A DNA stretch of 64,000 nucleotides, from the NCBI GenBank assembly GCA_017163975.1, contig JAFFSR010000218.1, forward strand, positions 5,087,501 to 5,151,500, read 5' to 3'. A program made the position numbers and the translations under genes. The notes below the pieces were generated by a model that worked only from the letters and a program-made list of their open reading frames with translations, was not told the origin of the DNA and made no database searches. This DNA is from Anastatus disparis. Taxonomy: Eukaryota; Arthropoda; Insecta; Hymenoptera; Eupelmidae. Shown here piece after piece: positions 1-10,200 of the stretch (position 1 is its first letter; each line of letters opens with the position of its first letter).

Positions 1-18
1 CCCGTGGTGTGTATGCTA

Positions 19-106
19 TTTTTCGCCATACCCGGGCCGAAAATACAACTTTTGTTTTTCGGTGCCGGGACGAAAGTTGTGCTTTCGGGCAGGGTATGGC
101 GAAAAA
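19..106. repeat. Short foldback hairpin
   Basis: Two arms of about 36 bp, 19-54 and 70-106, are imperfect reverse complements. The outer part, TTTTTCGCCATACCC against GGGTATGGCGAAAAA, is perfect. The short loop is GC-rich compared with the surroundings. It is probably one end of a foldback transposon or a MITE relic; nothing beyond the symmetry supports a function. Confidence 0.6.
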
Positions 107-112
107 AAACTT

Positions 113-253
113 ATGATACCAACTAACGACACCAACGAATTTTATATGGTAGCAAGATTGAATCGACTCACCAAGCGGTTGTCAAGATTGGAACTTGCTC
201 ATCAAGTTAACCAAGAGATAACCGATAAAAAAATCCAAAGTTTAAGCAATTAA
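113..253 (+). CDS. Short basic coiled-coil-like ORF, unrecognised
   Basis: The ORF from the ATG at 113 gives 46 residues ending in TAA. The middle is Leu/Arg/Lys-rich with a heptad-like spacing (RLNRLTKRLSRLELAHQ), so it could form a coiled coil. It lies just after the foldback hairpin and may be a fragment of a retroelement protein, or chance. A GTG upstream at 62 would extend it through the hairpin, which I consider unlikely. Confidence 0.18.
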   Translation: MIPTNDTNEFYMVARLNRLTKRLSRLELAHQVNQEITDKKIQSLSN

Positions 254-673
254 CAGTTGCTAATTACTTAGTTACCAAGACTGTAAATATACACACTAGC
301 AAATTGGATAAAATATCTGCTCGGTTAGGAATACCAGTTATATGATTAGCAAATTTAAAAATCCCGACGTAACAATATTATATTTTAGTAAAGGTCATCC
401 TTCATTGAATTAATTAATAAAAATGCGACCATTTAACGTCAATCAGATACAATTTACCAAATTACACTGTTAGCGAGCAAGTATTATAACAATATTTCTG
501 TAAATAAAAATATGCCATTTTTTACGAATCTAGATAAGAGTTACCTTTTTGTCAGAAGATATTCCTTTATTGAGTTACTTAATGAAAAGAACATTGTTCT
601 AATGAGGTTAGAAAATATATGACACATCGATAACAATGAAAAAAATTATACGACTATTTAATGTCGATATTCA
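254..673. repeat. Outlying fragment of the dyad-motif array
   Basis: No ORF is visible. The segment resembles pieces of the 16.7-28.7 kb array. It has a weak motif copy near 425 (GCGACCATTTAACGTCAA), a good one at about 650-668 (CGACTATTTAATGTCGAT), and a stretch at about 480-650 that parallels 16.98-17.13 kb and 22.0-22.1 kb. The match stops where integrase sequence begins, so an array copy seems to be joined to or interrupted by a retroelement here. Confidence 0.6.
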
Positions 674-1640
674 TTGTTACAGTATATTCCACCAGACACA
701 AACGTTAAAAAATTGAATGAGATTATTTTACACTTATACGATAACGTGCTAATGTTTCGACATAAACGACATCACCTTCTATTGATAACATGGTTGTGTG
801 CTTCGATATATAAATCTATGGACATAGTAGGACCTTTAAGATTGACCAAGAATAGAAATCAATTTATTCTCACCATCCAGGATAATATTTCAAAATACTG
901 TATGGTTATACCCCTCTCGAACGCTCTGTCAACAACAATTGCTGATGTGTTTATCCGACGATTCATAAGCATCTTTGGAAGTCCGAAGATAATTTTGACC
1001 GATCAAGGACCATCCCTCAGCGATTTAATGACCAGCATAGCCAAAACATTCGGAATCAAGCAAGTAAAAACAACAACTTTTCATCCACAATCCAATGGAT
1101 CACTAGAGAGATCACATCACGCCTTAATAGAGTATCTTAAACAGTACACCGACCTAGACAACGAATGGGACGAGTGGCTAAAATTAGCTACTTTTAACTA
1201 CAACACTTGCATACATGAAAGTACCAAGCACACTCCCTTTGAAATAGTATTCGGACATGTAGCAGAAATACCATAGGAAAATCCTATAAGAGAGAACGAA
1301 CTACTGCCTACATATAAAAATTATGTAATCGATTTAATATCGTGATTAAACGGAATCAGGAAATTAGCCTAAGAAAATTAAGTAAAATCGAAGCATAAAT
1401 TAAAAAAATATTATGATAAAAATGTAAATCCAAAAAACTTTAAAAAAGCGATTTCGTTTTTTTACTATTGGGGCCAAAACCGGGAAAATTCGGTAATCAA
1501 TATTTCGGACCACATGAAATTGTAAAGATAATAAACCAAAATAATATTCGTATTAAAATTAACAACGCTGGTAAAATAGTAAACGCGAATAAGTTACGAT
1601 TGTCTCATATAAATAGAGAAATAAATAAACACAAAAAAAA
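674..1640 (+). pseudogene. Ty3/gypsy-type retrotransposon integrase, decayed
   Basis: This is the integrase end of a retrotransposon pol gene, which would insert element cDNA into chromosomes. The first open part (674-1276, 200 codons) carries the catalytic core. D50 follows Met in MDIVGPL, D110 is in LTDQGP, and E145 is in HPQSNGSLE, giving the D,D-35-E spacing typical of retroviral-type integrases. The C-terminal part resumes at 1468 with a chromodomain-like linker (GPKPGKFGNQYFGPHEIVKI). Between them, 1277-1467 holds several in-frame stops, and there is no RNase H or reverse transcriptase upstream, so the copy is dead and 5'-truncated. The errantivirus-like gypsy lineage is inferred from motif wording and from the envelope-like sequence that follows. 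Confidence 0.85.
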
Positions 1641-1709
1641 GAAAAAAAGCCCGAAAAAAATAGACAAAGAAAACAGACAAAAGACGCACAAAAAGGGGGG
1701 GGGGAATTC

Positions 1710-1965
1710 AACATCACTTTTCCTTTTAACTCCAGATAAAAACGACCATCATTCGTTAGCTCCTATCCTTTGGTTGCTCCTTGTCACGACTGTACGAGGA
1801 CTGATAGGATATGACTGTGGGTCGAGATACTTCAACGTGACTACGCTATCACTGCTAGATGTGAGTGATTGCGAAATACCCAACGAGTCGATAAACGTAA
1901 CAAAGAAACACGTCCAACTGTTACAACTCAACGAATACGTCGAGACAGAGAAGTGGCGCATATAG
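1710..1965 (+). pseudogene. Envelope-like glycoprotein N-terminus, fragment
   Basis: In the same frame as the integrase tail, after a Lys-rich linker and a G-run, the ORF changes character. It has a hydrophobic signal-peptide-like stretch (LAPILWLLLVTTVRGLIG), then YDCGSRYFNVTTLSLLDV with a further Cys. A Tyr-Asp-Cys start followed by a Thr/Ser-Leu-rich block and Cys resembles the N-terminus of the chuvirus/errantivirus-type glycoproteins captured by insect LTR elements. The frame stops at 1965 and the following sequence (to about 2050) looks like a shifted continuation. Only the N-terminus remains, so it cannot make a fusion protein. The family call is from memory of motif style and is tentative. 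Confidence 0.45.
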
Positions 1966-2183
1966 TGAAGTGCATTCCAGTAGAAGTCCGACTAGAACAC
2001 GGAACCTCTTGTTATACGGAGTTACAGGTAAAGTGTGAAGTGAATTAAAAAGATTGGGATGGGTACGATATAGGGTAAAATAAAAACAAAATAAATAATT
2101 TTAATACATATATTAAAAAACAAAATAATGTTACAATTAGTTTTATTCGTTTAATCTTCGGATAAATTTTTTATTGCATTTCT

Positions 2184-2514
2184 TCAAGTTGTCCAATCTG
2201 GATTTTTCTTCATCCAGAGCTTTTCAGCCTAAAATGAAAAAAATTTTTAATAAATATTTAATTATTTTATGGTGATAATAATATACAATTTCGAAATACT
2301 TACAGAATAGGATGTATTAATGTTGTCATCATAGTTGTCAACGACTTCATTGTAAATTTTAAGTAAGCGATTCGATGTAAACTGAAATAAAAAAAAATTA
2401 TATTTAAGAAAATATTTGAAATATTATTTTATAACAGTACGTGAAAATACTTACTGCTTCTATCAGGGGTGTCACTGCTATAACGGTATGGATGCGTATG
2501 CATGGTGTGTTTGT
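2184..2514 (-). CDS. Small multi-exon gene or relic, last three exons
   Basis: The minus strand holds a coherent exon chain. Exon 2455-2514 (60 nt) follows a polypyrimidine-CAG and ends at GTAAGT. Exon 2304-2381 (78 nt) follows TTTCAG and ends at GTAAGT. The last exon, 2184-2228, follows TTTTAG and ends in TGA. All three join in phase 0 to give about 60 residues ending in EKLWMKKNPDWTT. A poly(A) signal AATAAA lies about 10 nt past the stop (2170-2175). An upstream Ser/Thr/Asn-rich exon at about 2545-2710 reads well but meets an in-frame TGA before a possible donor, so the gene may be decayed or the exon structure different. No family is recognised. Confidence 0.4.
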
Positions 2515-2928
2515 CTGAAAAAAAAGAAAAAAATCGAGGTGGTAGGCCGTAACTGTCGAAAAAAGTTCCTATACCTTCTTTGTCTATATATAATGCTACT
2601 CAATGAGTTCCAGGCCGATAACTTTCATCTGTATTATAATTACTAATGCTGTCGGTCTCATCAATACTCGTAAGATTCGATCTGTTGGTACTACCCCTAC
2701 TGTTAGTGTTGGAAGGTGTTGAATCGCCGGTAACTGTTGCATGCAATATAATGAAAATTTATGCCTAAATTTTAAAAAATAATTGATTTAAAAACGACTA
2801 AATAGAAATTATTTATAAAATTTATTTTGAAATTATAATGAATAATTATGATAAAGAGGGAAAAGGTATAAGTGCAGGTATAATAAAGAAAAAAAACATG
2901 TTTTTTTTACAGAATTTATTGATACAAC

Positions 2929-3313
2929 TGTAACATCCCAACAAATAATGTTTATTTTCAATTAATAAAATATATATGAATTTCAATTAATCAATAATAA
3001 AATCAATACAACCGCAAAGTAATAAAAAGCACCACTGCAAAAATAAAAAAGAAGGAGAATATAAAGGAACGACCATTACAAATCAACAATAAAGGTAAGA
3101 TTTTTTTATTATTATTAATAATAATCATATTATTTCCCCATCCTCAACCTTCAATCGCCGGTATAGCTAAAAAGGTCTCGGGACCTCGCGAATAACATGC
3201 CCACACCTCACAAAGCCACGTGCATTAATTTAATTGCACTAGCCGCTCGGTGCATAGGAATATTTTAGTTTGATGCTCCGGTAAATCAATAGATAATTCA
3301 TCGGATCGTTACA
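2929..3313. mobile_element. Solo LTR with 4-bp target duplication
   Basis: The 385-bp segment begins TGTAACATCCC and ends GGATCGTTACA, i.e. TGTAAC...GTTACA inverted ends. It is flanked on both sides by CAAC (2925-2928 and 3314-3317). A 4-bp duplication with TG...CA ends fits a Ty3/gypsy solo LTR. A TATAAAGG-like box is near 3060. No internal region adjoins it. Strand is unknown. Confidence 0.6.
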
Positions 3314-3435
3314 CAACCATTTTAAAAATTTTATTATATTTGTTTTACAGATAGTGCTTTCATATGATCCGTCAACCCGTTAGTACGTGATTTATAATCA
3401 AGCATTTTTAACACCCGCCATTTTACAAATTGGTG

Positions 3436-3470
3436 AAGATTACGGCAGTTCTGATCACTGCCGTAATCTT
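3436..3470. repeat. Perfect 14-bp inverted repeat
   Basis: AAGATTACGGCAGT (3436-3449) and its exact reverse complement (3457-3470) are separated by 7 nt. It sits in an otherwise featureless 3.3-3.7 kb gap between the solo LTR and the next gene. It may be a MITE end or a hairpin; no function is visible. Confidence 0.6.
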
Positions 3471-3724
3471 ACCTAGACTAACTACCAAGAACAAAGACGA
3501 TCAAAAAGGTACCAAAATTTCATTTATGTGAAAATGTTGCCGCATTTTCATTTTAGCCCTTCTAATAAGATTTTATTAAAAACAAACGTGGATATTCTGT
3601 AGAAAATGAAACAGAAAGATTTTCATTTACGCTTCATTTCTTGAGCAGTAAGGTTCTCTCATCTTCGAGATATTTTTAAATTTTCTGAGTTTTTTCGAGT
3701 AATTTTTATATTTACATTTTAAAA

Positions 3725-5177
3725 ATGTTTTCCGTACAAGAAAAAATGGCTTTACGTAACAGTGTTATCGCCGCTGATATTTTTATCAATAATCATAACC
3801 GTAGACCTATGATTGGTGAACGGTTAAGACGGCGACGTGTCGCGTTACGCGCCCTAACGAACAACGAATTACGTTGTGAATTAAGACGTATTCTTTTGTT
3901 CGTTCCGTCTCGCGCTATTAGGAATTTATATAGACGGAGCTTTCATGCTTCAATGCATGCGAGTTTGGTTGCTGGAAATGTGCTGGTTAGTCGTGGTTTA
4001 CGCGACGCGCCGATGTATGCCGAAATCATGATAGGACTCAACGAAGCAAATGGTAAGTTTATATTTATTATTATAATTTAAATTACGTAATTTTAGTGGT
4101 TTTGTAAAAAAAATATATAATTAAGTTGTGATTTTTTTTGTTTATTTAGCTTTTTTCGCCCTACTGGAAGGCGACGTTGAGGATGCTGTCGAAAATAATA
4201 GCGGAGACGAAAATGTCGAAGCAGTTGAAGGGGAAAATGATGAAGAACGGGAAAGTGAGGATGATGATGAGAACGGACGTATGGCGAATCAGGTGAATGT
4301 GAATCGTGAATGAGACGCTAGTGAAATAAGTGAGAGTGAGAGTAACGATTCTGAAATCGTCAATATTTTTGCTGCTGGTGAACAATTTGCGGCAAGTAGT
4401 CCAGCATCGATTGATTCGTCTGATTCCATCAATCATGAAGGACAAAGAATTACACCCGCATTGATAGCGGATGGTTATCTTGACATACACGATCAAGAAA
4501 CAATTCGCAATAACAATAGTTTTAATAATGAAAGTGATGTCGATGATATTGATGATGATGATGATGATAACGAAAGTATTCAGGAAGTAAATATAGATCA
4601 TCATCAACAACAACAACAACAACAACAATAACAGCTAGAAGATGAGCAAAGACAACCAAACAGAGTACCGTTCGATATAGCCCCGCTGCCTATACTCCCT
4701 GCGCCTACAAGGGATTCCGAATTTATAATTAATTTAAAATACCATCGGTAGAAAGAGCACGCATCTTACACGATTTTTACAATCGACCACATCACGAACA
4801 ATTTGATGTAACAACATTCACCACAGAACGCGGAACAAGGATGCGCACAGTCTTCGAGCAGGACCGCGAGTTCTACAATTACATCAATAATGGTAAGTTT
4901 TTTATTTTATTTCATTTTTATTCATTATTTTTTTCATTAATAATAATAATAATATTATATATATTAAGAAATCGGTCAATTTGAAGAAGCGGGTATACTA
5001 ACCCCCGAATCAGACGATTACATACGTTGGGCACCTCGAGCGCGTGAACGTCGGTGGTTGAGAGCCGTTGTAGATGCCAACGACGGATATGAAAACATCT
5101 TAATGTTACCACCTAATGAATTGCGAGATTTATTATTACGTGTTTCTGAAAGTTTTCGGGGTTTACCGGAACTTTAA
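3725..5177 (+). pseudogene. Three-exon acidic/polyQ protein gene, broken
   Basis: Exon 1 (3725-4052) encodes a basic Arg-rich N-terminus of about 109 residues and ends at G|GTAAGT. Exon 2 starts after TTTATTTAG at 4150 in matching phase and encodes a Glu/Asp/Ser-rich region, but TGA at 4310-4312 interrupts it. The same frame then continues with acidic residues and a polyGln tract, is cut again by TAA near 4629, and shifts frame near 4740. It then reads cleanly to a second GTAAGT donor (exon end 4891). Exon 3 (4969-5177) joins in phase and ends with about 69 residues and TAA. The exon structure and unbiased open frames show a once-coding gene. Acidic low-complexity proteins of this style accompany the Polinton-like fragment at 11 kb, so it may belong to a large DNA transposon; I do not recognise the family. 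Confidence 0.5.
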
Positions 5178-5928
5178 ACGATATTTATCATTTGAAATTT
5201 GTATTCGTAATTCATTTTATTCTTAAAAATCTTTTTCTAATTTTGTTAATATTTAATCTCTAAATTAGTATAAATTTTTTAAAATTTTTTATTTTTTTAT
5301 ATTTTTATTCCATTTTTTCATTTTTTTCGTTTATTATTTTACATGAAGACATAATTTTAATTTTTTTATTTTTCAATTTTTATATTTTAAAAAGCGCTCC
5401 GTGATATTTTTCTATTGTATTTCTTCTTTATATATTTTAAATAAACGAATAAAAATAATAAATTTATTTCTAAATATTTATTACTCTACCTCACCACATT
5501 TCAAATATTTTTTATAAACAATTTAAATTTCCAAATTTTCTAATTTTAAAAATTATTTTAAAGCGAATATTCTTATGCATGTAAAATAAATATTTAACTC
5601 CAGTTTTTTTCTTTTTTCCTTTGTTTTTTTACAATATAAATGTTTTATACTAAGAAATAAAATTAAAAATTTTTACTTTTTACATCTTAAAATACTTTGT
5701 GACACTAATATTTTTAATTCAATAAATATATAATGTCAAAATATTTATTTACATTTTAAAATTTTATACTACGGTTTTAAATCGAAATTTGTAAAAAATA
5801 CTATTTTTATGAACCTGTTATCGATATAATATTTTATATATAACGCATTTTGTTTTTACGAGTAAAATGTTATATATTTAACTTGTCATTTTTAAAAATT
5901 TTTAATTTTATTTTTTATGTCAACAAAT

Positions 5929-5934
<6 letters not shown>
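5178..5934. other. AT-rich spacer, nothing recognised
   Basis: This is extremely AT-rich sequence with several AATAAA hexamers and no ORF of note. It is plausible 3' flank of the broken gene upstream, leading into a (TA)n tract. Confidence 0.5.

Positions 5935-6005
<71 letters not shown>
5935..6005. repeat. (TA)n microsatellite
   Basis: About 35 TA dinucleotides. It directly abuts the palindrome P1 at 6011; similar TA tracts abut the related elements described below. Confidence 0.95.
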
Positions 6006-6010
<5 letters not shown>

Positions 6011-6011
<1 letters not shown>

Positions 6012-6178
6012 CGTAACTTGGGAGTACGAAGGATGAATACAGGCGAGACTAAAGTGTTTGTCGCTTGAGTAGCAGTTGGTCGAGGGCGCGCGAAGCGCGC
6101 CCGAGACTGACTGCTGCTCAAGCAACAAGCACTTTAGTCAAGCCTGGATTCAGAATCCTTCGTACTCCCAAGTTACGT
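6011..6178. repeat. Palindromic foldback element P1
   Basis: The 168-bp segment is a near-complete inverted repeat. It starts ACGTAACTTGGGAGTACGAAGG and ends with the complement. Its GC-rich centre has 8-bp arms GGGCGCGC/GCGCGCCC around GAA. The GC content contrasts sharply with the flanks. The centre is shared with P2 at 8359-8524, so the two are members of one family. Confidence 0.8.
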
Positions 6179-6185
6179 AGATAAG

Positions 6186-6624
6186 TTTATGTCGTTGGTA
6201 GGCCGTATGAGGAACTATAAAATGACTTTTTAAAATTAATGATATATGTTTTATTAAAAAAAAGTAAATAATGTCATTATTTACTTATTTATTTTACTTA
6301 TTAACTATTTAACTTTGAAAATTTGTTTAAACAAAACATTCTGTAAAGTTAAGATTTTATATGAATTTGTATCAGCATTGACATATCTAACGACATTCTT
6401 TTGTTTTCACTAACCTACGAATCGATGTCACTCGCGTCATATACGGCCATGCTGTGCGATATCTCGATCTGTCAATACTCCCTTAGGGAGTATAGAGCTG
6501 TTAATACTCCCTTAGGGAGTATCGACAGAGAGAATATCGTCGAGATATTAGCATGAACGTATGCAATGCCTATACAAATTTAGCGTGGTTTATAGGTATT
6601 CCACCGAATACGGCCTACGACGAC

Positions 6625-6629
<5 letters not shown>
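6186..6629. mobile_element. Foldback/MITE element R1
   Basis: The ~444-bp element has terminal inverted repeats of about 22 bp containing GTAGGCCGTAT and ATACGGCCTAC, flanked by TTTATGTCGT/ACGACATAAA. Inside are two 19-nt palindromes, ATACTCCCTTAGGGAGTAT, at 6476 and 6512, set in a larger imperfect foldback. The right end opens into (TA)n. R2 at 7952-8352 is a diverged copy in the opposite orientation, sharing for example GCTAAATTTGTAT and TTTTCACTAACCTACG. No transposase is present. Confidence 0.7.

Positions 6630-6672
<43 letters not shown>
6630..6672. repeat. (TA)n microsatellite
   Basis: TA repeats between the R1 element and the exon-like sequence at 6725. Confidence 0.9.
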
Positions 6673-6673
<1 letters not shown>

Positions 6674-6724
6674 ATTTTCTTAGTAAATTGAAATAGATAT
6701 TCATTTCTACCCCTTTTTTATTTA

Positions 6725-7012
6725 GCAAACGGGTCTCAATTGTCGAAACGACCGCGTGGTAGTCAAAATGAAGATAACGACGACGACAACGAGCAACCAT
6801 TCTCTAAAAAAATGAAATGTCATAATGACAACGTTAGAAATAAGGATTTAAAGTTATTAAAAAACGATGAGTGTATGCATGTTAGCGATTCTGATAGTGA
6901 GAGTGAATGTTTAGCGTTGAAAAAAAATAATTATATAATTTCAGAAACCGATGATAGTGTAATGTCGCGCTACTATTACTATCATTTTTTTTTAATTATT
7001 TTTAACAGATAA
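6725..7012 (+). pseudogene. Isolated acidic exon, paralogue of the 11-kb gene
   Basis: An acceptor-like TTTTTTTATTTAG ends at 6724, and an open frame follows (ANGSQLSKRPRG...), Asp/Glu/Ser-rich with a basic KKMK patch that could be a nuclear signal. Its end, HVSDSDSESECLALKKNNYIISE, parallels YVSDSNENECLNLENNIIIPES in the reading frame at about 11187. The two are therefore duplicated or split parts of the same kind of gene. The frame after about 6970 (SRYYYYHFF) is probably non-coding. There is no start codon with context, no donor, and the flanks are foldback elements. Confidence 0.4.
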
Positions 7013-7700
7013 GAATAAAATAAGCGAATGTACCCACATTTCCGCATAGAAAAATTTCGTTCTCTTTTATTAAGATACGTATAAAAAAAAAAGAAACAAA
7101 AAAAATTTTCAATAAAAATTATGTGTTACATAAACCATAAAACAAAAAAATGTATCTATAAAATTTGTATTTTCATAATTTCCTTTTGGTTATTAATTAT
7201 AATATAATTCAATTTTTCTTCCCATATTTTTTTTTTAATCATCCTAATTTTTAAGAAAAGTAATTCTAAATTAATATTAGTATTTACTATTATATTTTTC
7301 TTTTCATTTATTATATCTTTCATTGTTATTTTTCTTTTATTATTTTTAATTAATAATTAGGTTATACCGTAGCTATTAGAATTTAGTTTAAGCGTCCATA
7401 ATCTGAGATGTCCAACAGTAATAAACTCAATACTTCGAAAAAAAAACGATAAACTTTCTATTTTATGAAAATCAATGTAAATAAATAACGAAATTATTGA
7501 AAGAGCGCTAGAAATACTAAAAATAGTTTTGTCACAATGCTTCATTAAATAAAAATTGTTAACATACCATTTAAAAATTAATAATGACAAATGTAAATCA
7601 AACAAAGGAATGTGTCATACTCAACAGTTCTTTTTTTTTTGTTATTATTAGAAAGGTAACAAAACAACAATAGATTAATATTAAGCATGCATAACCATAC
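7013..7700. other. AT-rich spacer, nothing recognised
   Basis: Homopolymer-rich AT sequence without supported genes. The minus-strand open frame at 7357-7605 has no homologue I know and looks like chance. Confidence 0.5.
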
Positions 7701-7701
<1 letters not shown>

Positions 7702-7750
<49 letters not shown>

Positions 7751-7795
7751 AGGTAAATGATGTATATGCAAGCGTATATATATATATATATATAT
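7702..7795. repeat. (TA)n microsatellite, two tracts
   Basis: TA tracts at about 7702-7747 and 7776-7795, separated by a short GTAGGTAAATGATG spacer. Translations across them are low-complexity Ile/Tyr runs and were not annotated. Confidence 0.9.
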
Positions 7796-7951
7796 TTAAT
7801 TACAATAAAAATGATTATATTTTTCCTCATACATTTTATCTTAAAACAAGTTACCAAAATGATAAATAATTTAACATTGTAAATAAAAGAAAAACTCTTC
7901 TGCAAATACATATACGAAATTTTTAAGCATACCTACATATATATATATATA

Positions 7952-8352
7952 TTTATGTCCTCGTAGGCCGTATTCGTGTCAGTATGTAAAGAGCATGCTA
8001 AATTTGTATTGGCATCCCATATGTCTCAGACACGCTCCTCGACTTATTGCAAGATTTATATGTCTTCCTGAGACATATTGAGACTCAATATGTCTCAGGA
8101 GAAATCAATATGGCATCACCGATCCTACTATGTTTCGTTCAATATGTCAAAGAGCAATCATATTGAACGTAGGTTAGTGAAAAAAAAATGACTCGCGCTT
8201 CGACAGCAGCTATACTCATTACAAAATGTCAATCTAAGAAACAAAAGAAAAAATCAATAGAACTAAAATTTTATTTTAAAATTATTGAAAAAAAGATAAT
8301 TATTTTCAACTAATAAGTTATATTTCCTCATACGGCCTACTTCGGACATAAA
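7952..8352. mobile_element. Foldback/MITE element R2
   Basis: This inverted relative of R1 has the same GTAGGCCGTAT/ATACGGCCTAC ends set inside TTTATGTCC. It contains a perfect 17-bp-arm palindrome with a 1-nt centre at 8066-8100 (TCCTGAGACATATTGAG arm), and a second pair CGTTCAATATG/CATATTGAACG near 8139-8170. It is preceded by a TA tract and followed after 6 nt by P2. Confidence 0.7.
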
Positions 8353-8358
8353 ATCATC

Positions 8359-8524
8359 TATGTCCTTTGGCCGTTTATTCAGGTGGAATCTGAATCTCGA
8401 ACAATGTTTGCCGCTTGAGCAGAAATCTACCTCGGGCGCGCTTCGCGCGCCCTCGGCAATTTCAGCTCAAGCGACAAACATTGTCCTCGATTCATATTCC
8501 ACCTGAATACGGCCAAAGGACATA
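8359..8524. repeat. Palindromic foldback element P2
   Basis: The 166-bp near-perfect inverted repeat starts TATGTCCTTTGGCCGT and ends with the complement. Its centre GGGCGCGC/GCGCGCCC matches P1, and its outer ends resemble the R1/R2 termini (GGCCGTATTC). A (TA)n tract follows at 8533-8578, mirroring the P1 arrangement. Confidence 0.8.
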
Positions 8525-8529
8525 TATAA

Positions 8530-8532
<3 letters not shown>

Positions 8533-8578
<46 letters not shown>
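8533..8578. repeat. (TA)n microsatellite
   Basis: TA tract on the outer side of P2; mirror image of the tract outside P1. Confidence 0.95.
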
Positions 8579-8582
<4 letters not shown>

Positions 8583-8605
8583 CGCTTCAATTCTCTTTTA
8601 TAAAA

Positions 8606-9549
8606 AAAATGATGCTATCGAAAATTCACGAAATAAATAAGATTGAATGTAACAAACTACTAATGAATAATAATGTTCAATATCCAAAGAATACTTTAAT
8701 AGAATAAAAATCACAAATTAACAATAAACATTTAAAGAAATAACGAATAAAAAATAAAAATGTACACATAGCGTCCCTTCGTATACTACAGACGCCAAAC
8801 AAACACGTGGTTTCCAAAACACGTGCTACGCTTGTTTATAATTCAAAACATTATGTTAATAATCGTTTACTCGCGCATAACTACTAAATAATTATTCAAT
8901 TTTTTTTATATAAACATTTTCTTTTCTCCTTTTGTATTCAAACGATATTTTTAAAATATATAATATATATATATATATATTAAACGTTTACTATTGTAAA
9001 TATGTATACACATACTTAATATTTTTTTTTATTTTTTATAATATTCACATCCATAAAAAAATATTAATACTTTTCTCATACAATTTATTTAAAACTAATA
9101 AAACAATAATTACTGTTATAAAGGAAAACTTTTGTGAAAAAGAATATACGTATGCGTATACATATGCAATGACTCATCAATTTCTTTCATGAAAAACGCC
9201 AACAAAATAATGATGCTATCGAGAACATCACCAAAAATAAAATTAAATCGAATAAACCAATATTGAATAACGAAAATTTAATACTCATAACATATCTTCA
9301 CAAAATGAAATATTGCAAAATAACAATAATATTTAGGTAAATAACACATAAATATAAAAACATGTATGTAGCGTCACTTTGCGTACGGCCGATGTTCCAA
9401 AACACGTGTAGCGTCTATTTACAACTTTCTCTTTTTACAATACTTTTCGCCTATATACATAAAATACGAATATATATATATTGTTTAAATAATAACTATT
9501 TTACTTTTATAATTTTGTTTTACCATAAAATTACAATAATTATTGTAAA

Positions 9550-9584
<35 letters not shown>

Positions 9585-9600
9585 TATAATTACTTTCATT
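8606..9600 (+). repeat. Diverged direct duplication, ~600-bp period
   Basis: ATGATGCTATCGA occurs at about 8608 and 9209. After each copy the order is the same: AT-rich sequence, an ATGTAnnnnTAGCGTCnCTT block (about 8760 and 9362), a CCAAAACACGTG block (about 8815 and 9395), then CTTTTC and a TA tract. No coding potential is seen. The TAGCGTC block recurs at 14.19 and 14.53 kb. Confidence 0.55.
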
Positions 9601-9740
9601 TATTAATAAATTTTATTTTTGTTTTTCTAATAATTTTAAAATTTTTGCTTTAACGATCCTTATTAACATTTTTGTTATTATATATATAAAATAACAAATA
9701 AATAAATATATATATATATATATAGATAAATATAGAGATA
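9601..9740. other. AT-rich sequence with a short TA tract
   Basis: Only AT-rich sequence and a TA tract at about 9707-9723; nothing else seen. Confidence 0.5.
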
Positions 9741-9769
9741 TTTCAAAATTTTCCGTTAGAAAATTAGAA

Positions 9770-10200
9770 AAGGATGGGAAACATCAGAGAGAGAAAGATA
9801 TAGAAATCTAGAAAGAGAGAGGAAACACTCGACAGTAACCACCCCTAACTGGAAAAGTCGGAACCCTTAGAAAATAGAGAGAAAGGGACAACAAGGTCAT
9901 TGACCACACCCACACTCACGGACAATGCCAATCAGCACTTCAGAATTCAGAAGATGCTGAGAAGAGGGGCAAAGAAAGGGGAAGACAACAGAAACTGAAT
10001 CGAGCTGTCAGATCCATCAATCACTGTCAATCAGTTTCGATTCAGGCTTCAACTACCAGGTATCAGCTCCGGTCTTCAACCCAAGGCACGACAAATCATC
10101 AAGTTATTTCAAGAACATCTGAAACCAGTGGATCTAAACGGACACCATACTCTCTCTCTCTGGTGCGCCCCATTTGGTAGAAGAATTCAAATAGTAAGTT
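9770..10200 (+). other. LTR-like or 5'UTR-like unique segment
   Basis: This ~430-bp block has higher GC than its surroundings, GA-rich tracts, a CT run (about 10150-10160), then TGGTGCGCCCCATTTGG, loosely like a tRNA primer-binding site, and AATAGTAAGTTT, like a splice donor. The layout resembles the R/U5 part of an LTR retroelement or an untranslated leader, as does 14990-15430. No matching second LTR or TG...CA ends could be fixed. Confidence 0.25.

Noticed and set aside
4161..4628. 155-codon minus frame rich in Ile/Leu
   Set aside because: Antisense of the acidic/GAT-repeat coding region of the broken three-exon gene.
5892..9589. Open frames of Ile/Tyr repeats across (TA)n tracts (e.g. 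5892-6128, 7681-7911, 9362-9589)
   Set aside because: Translations of TA microsatellites; no other coding sign.
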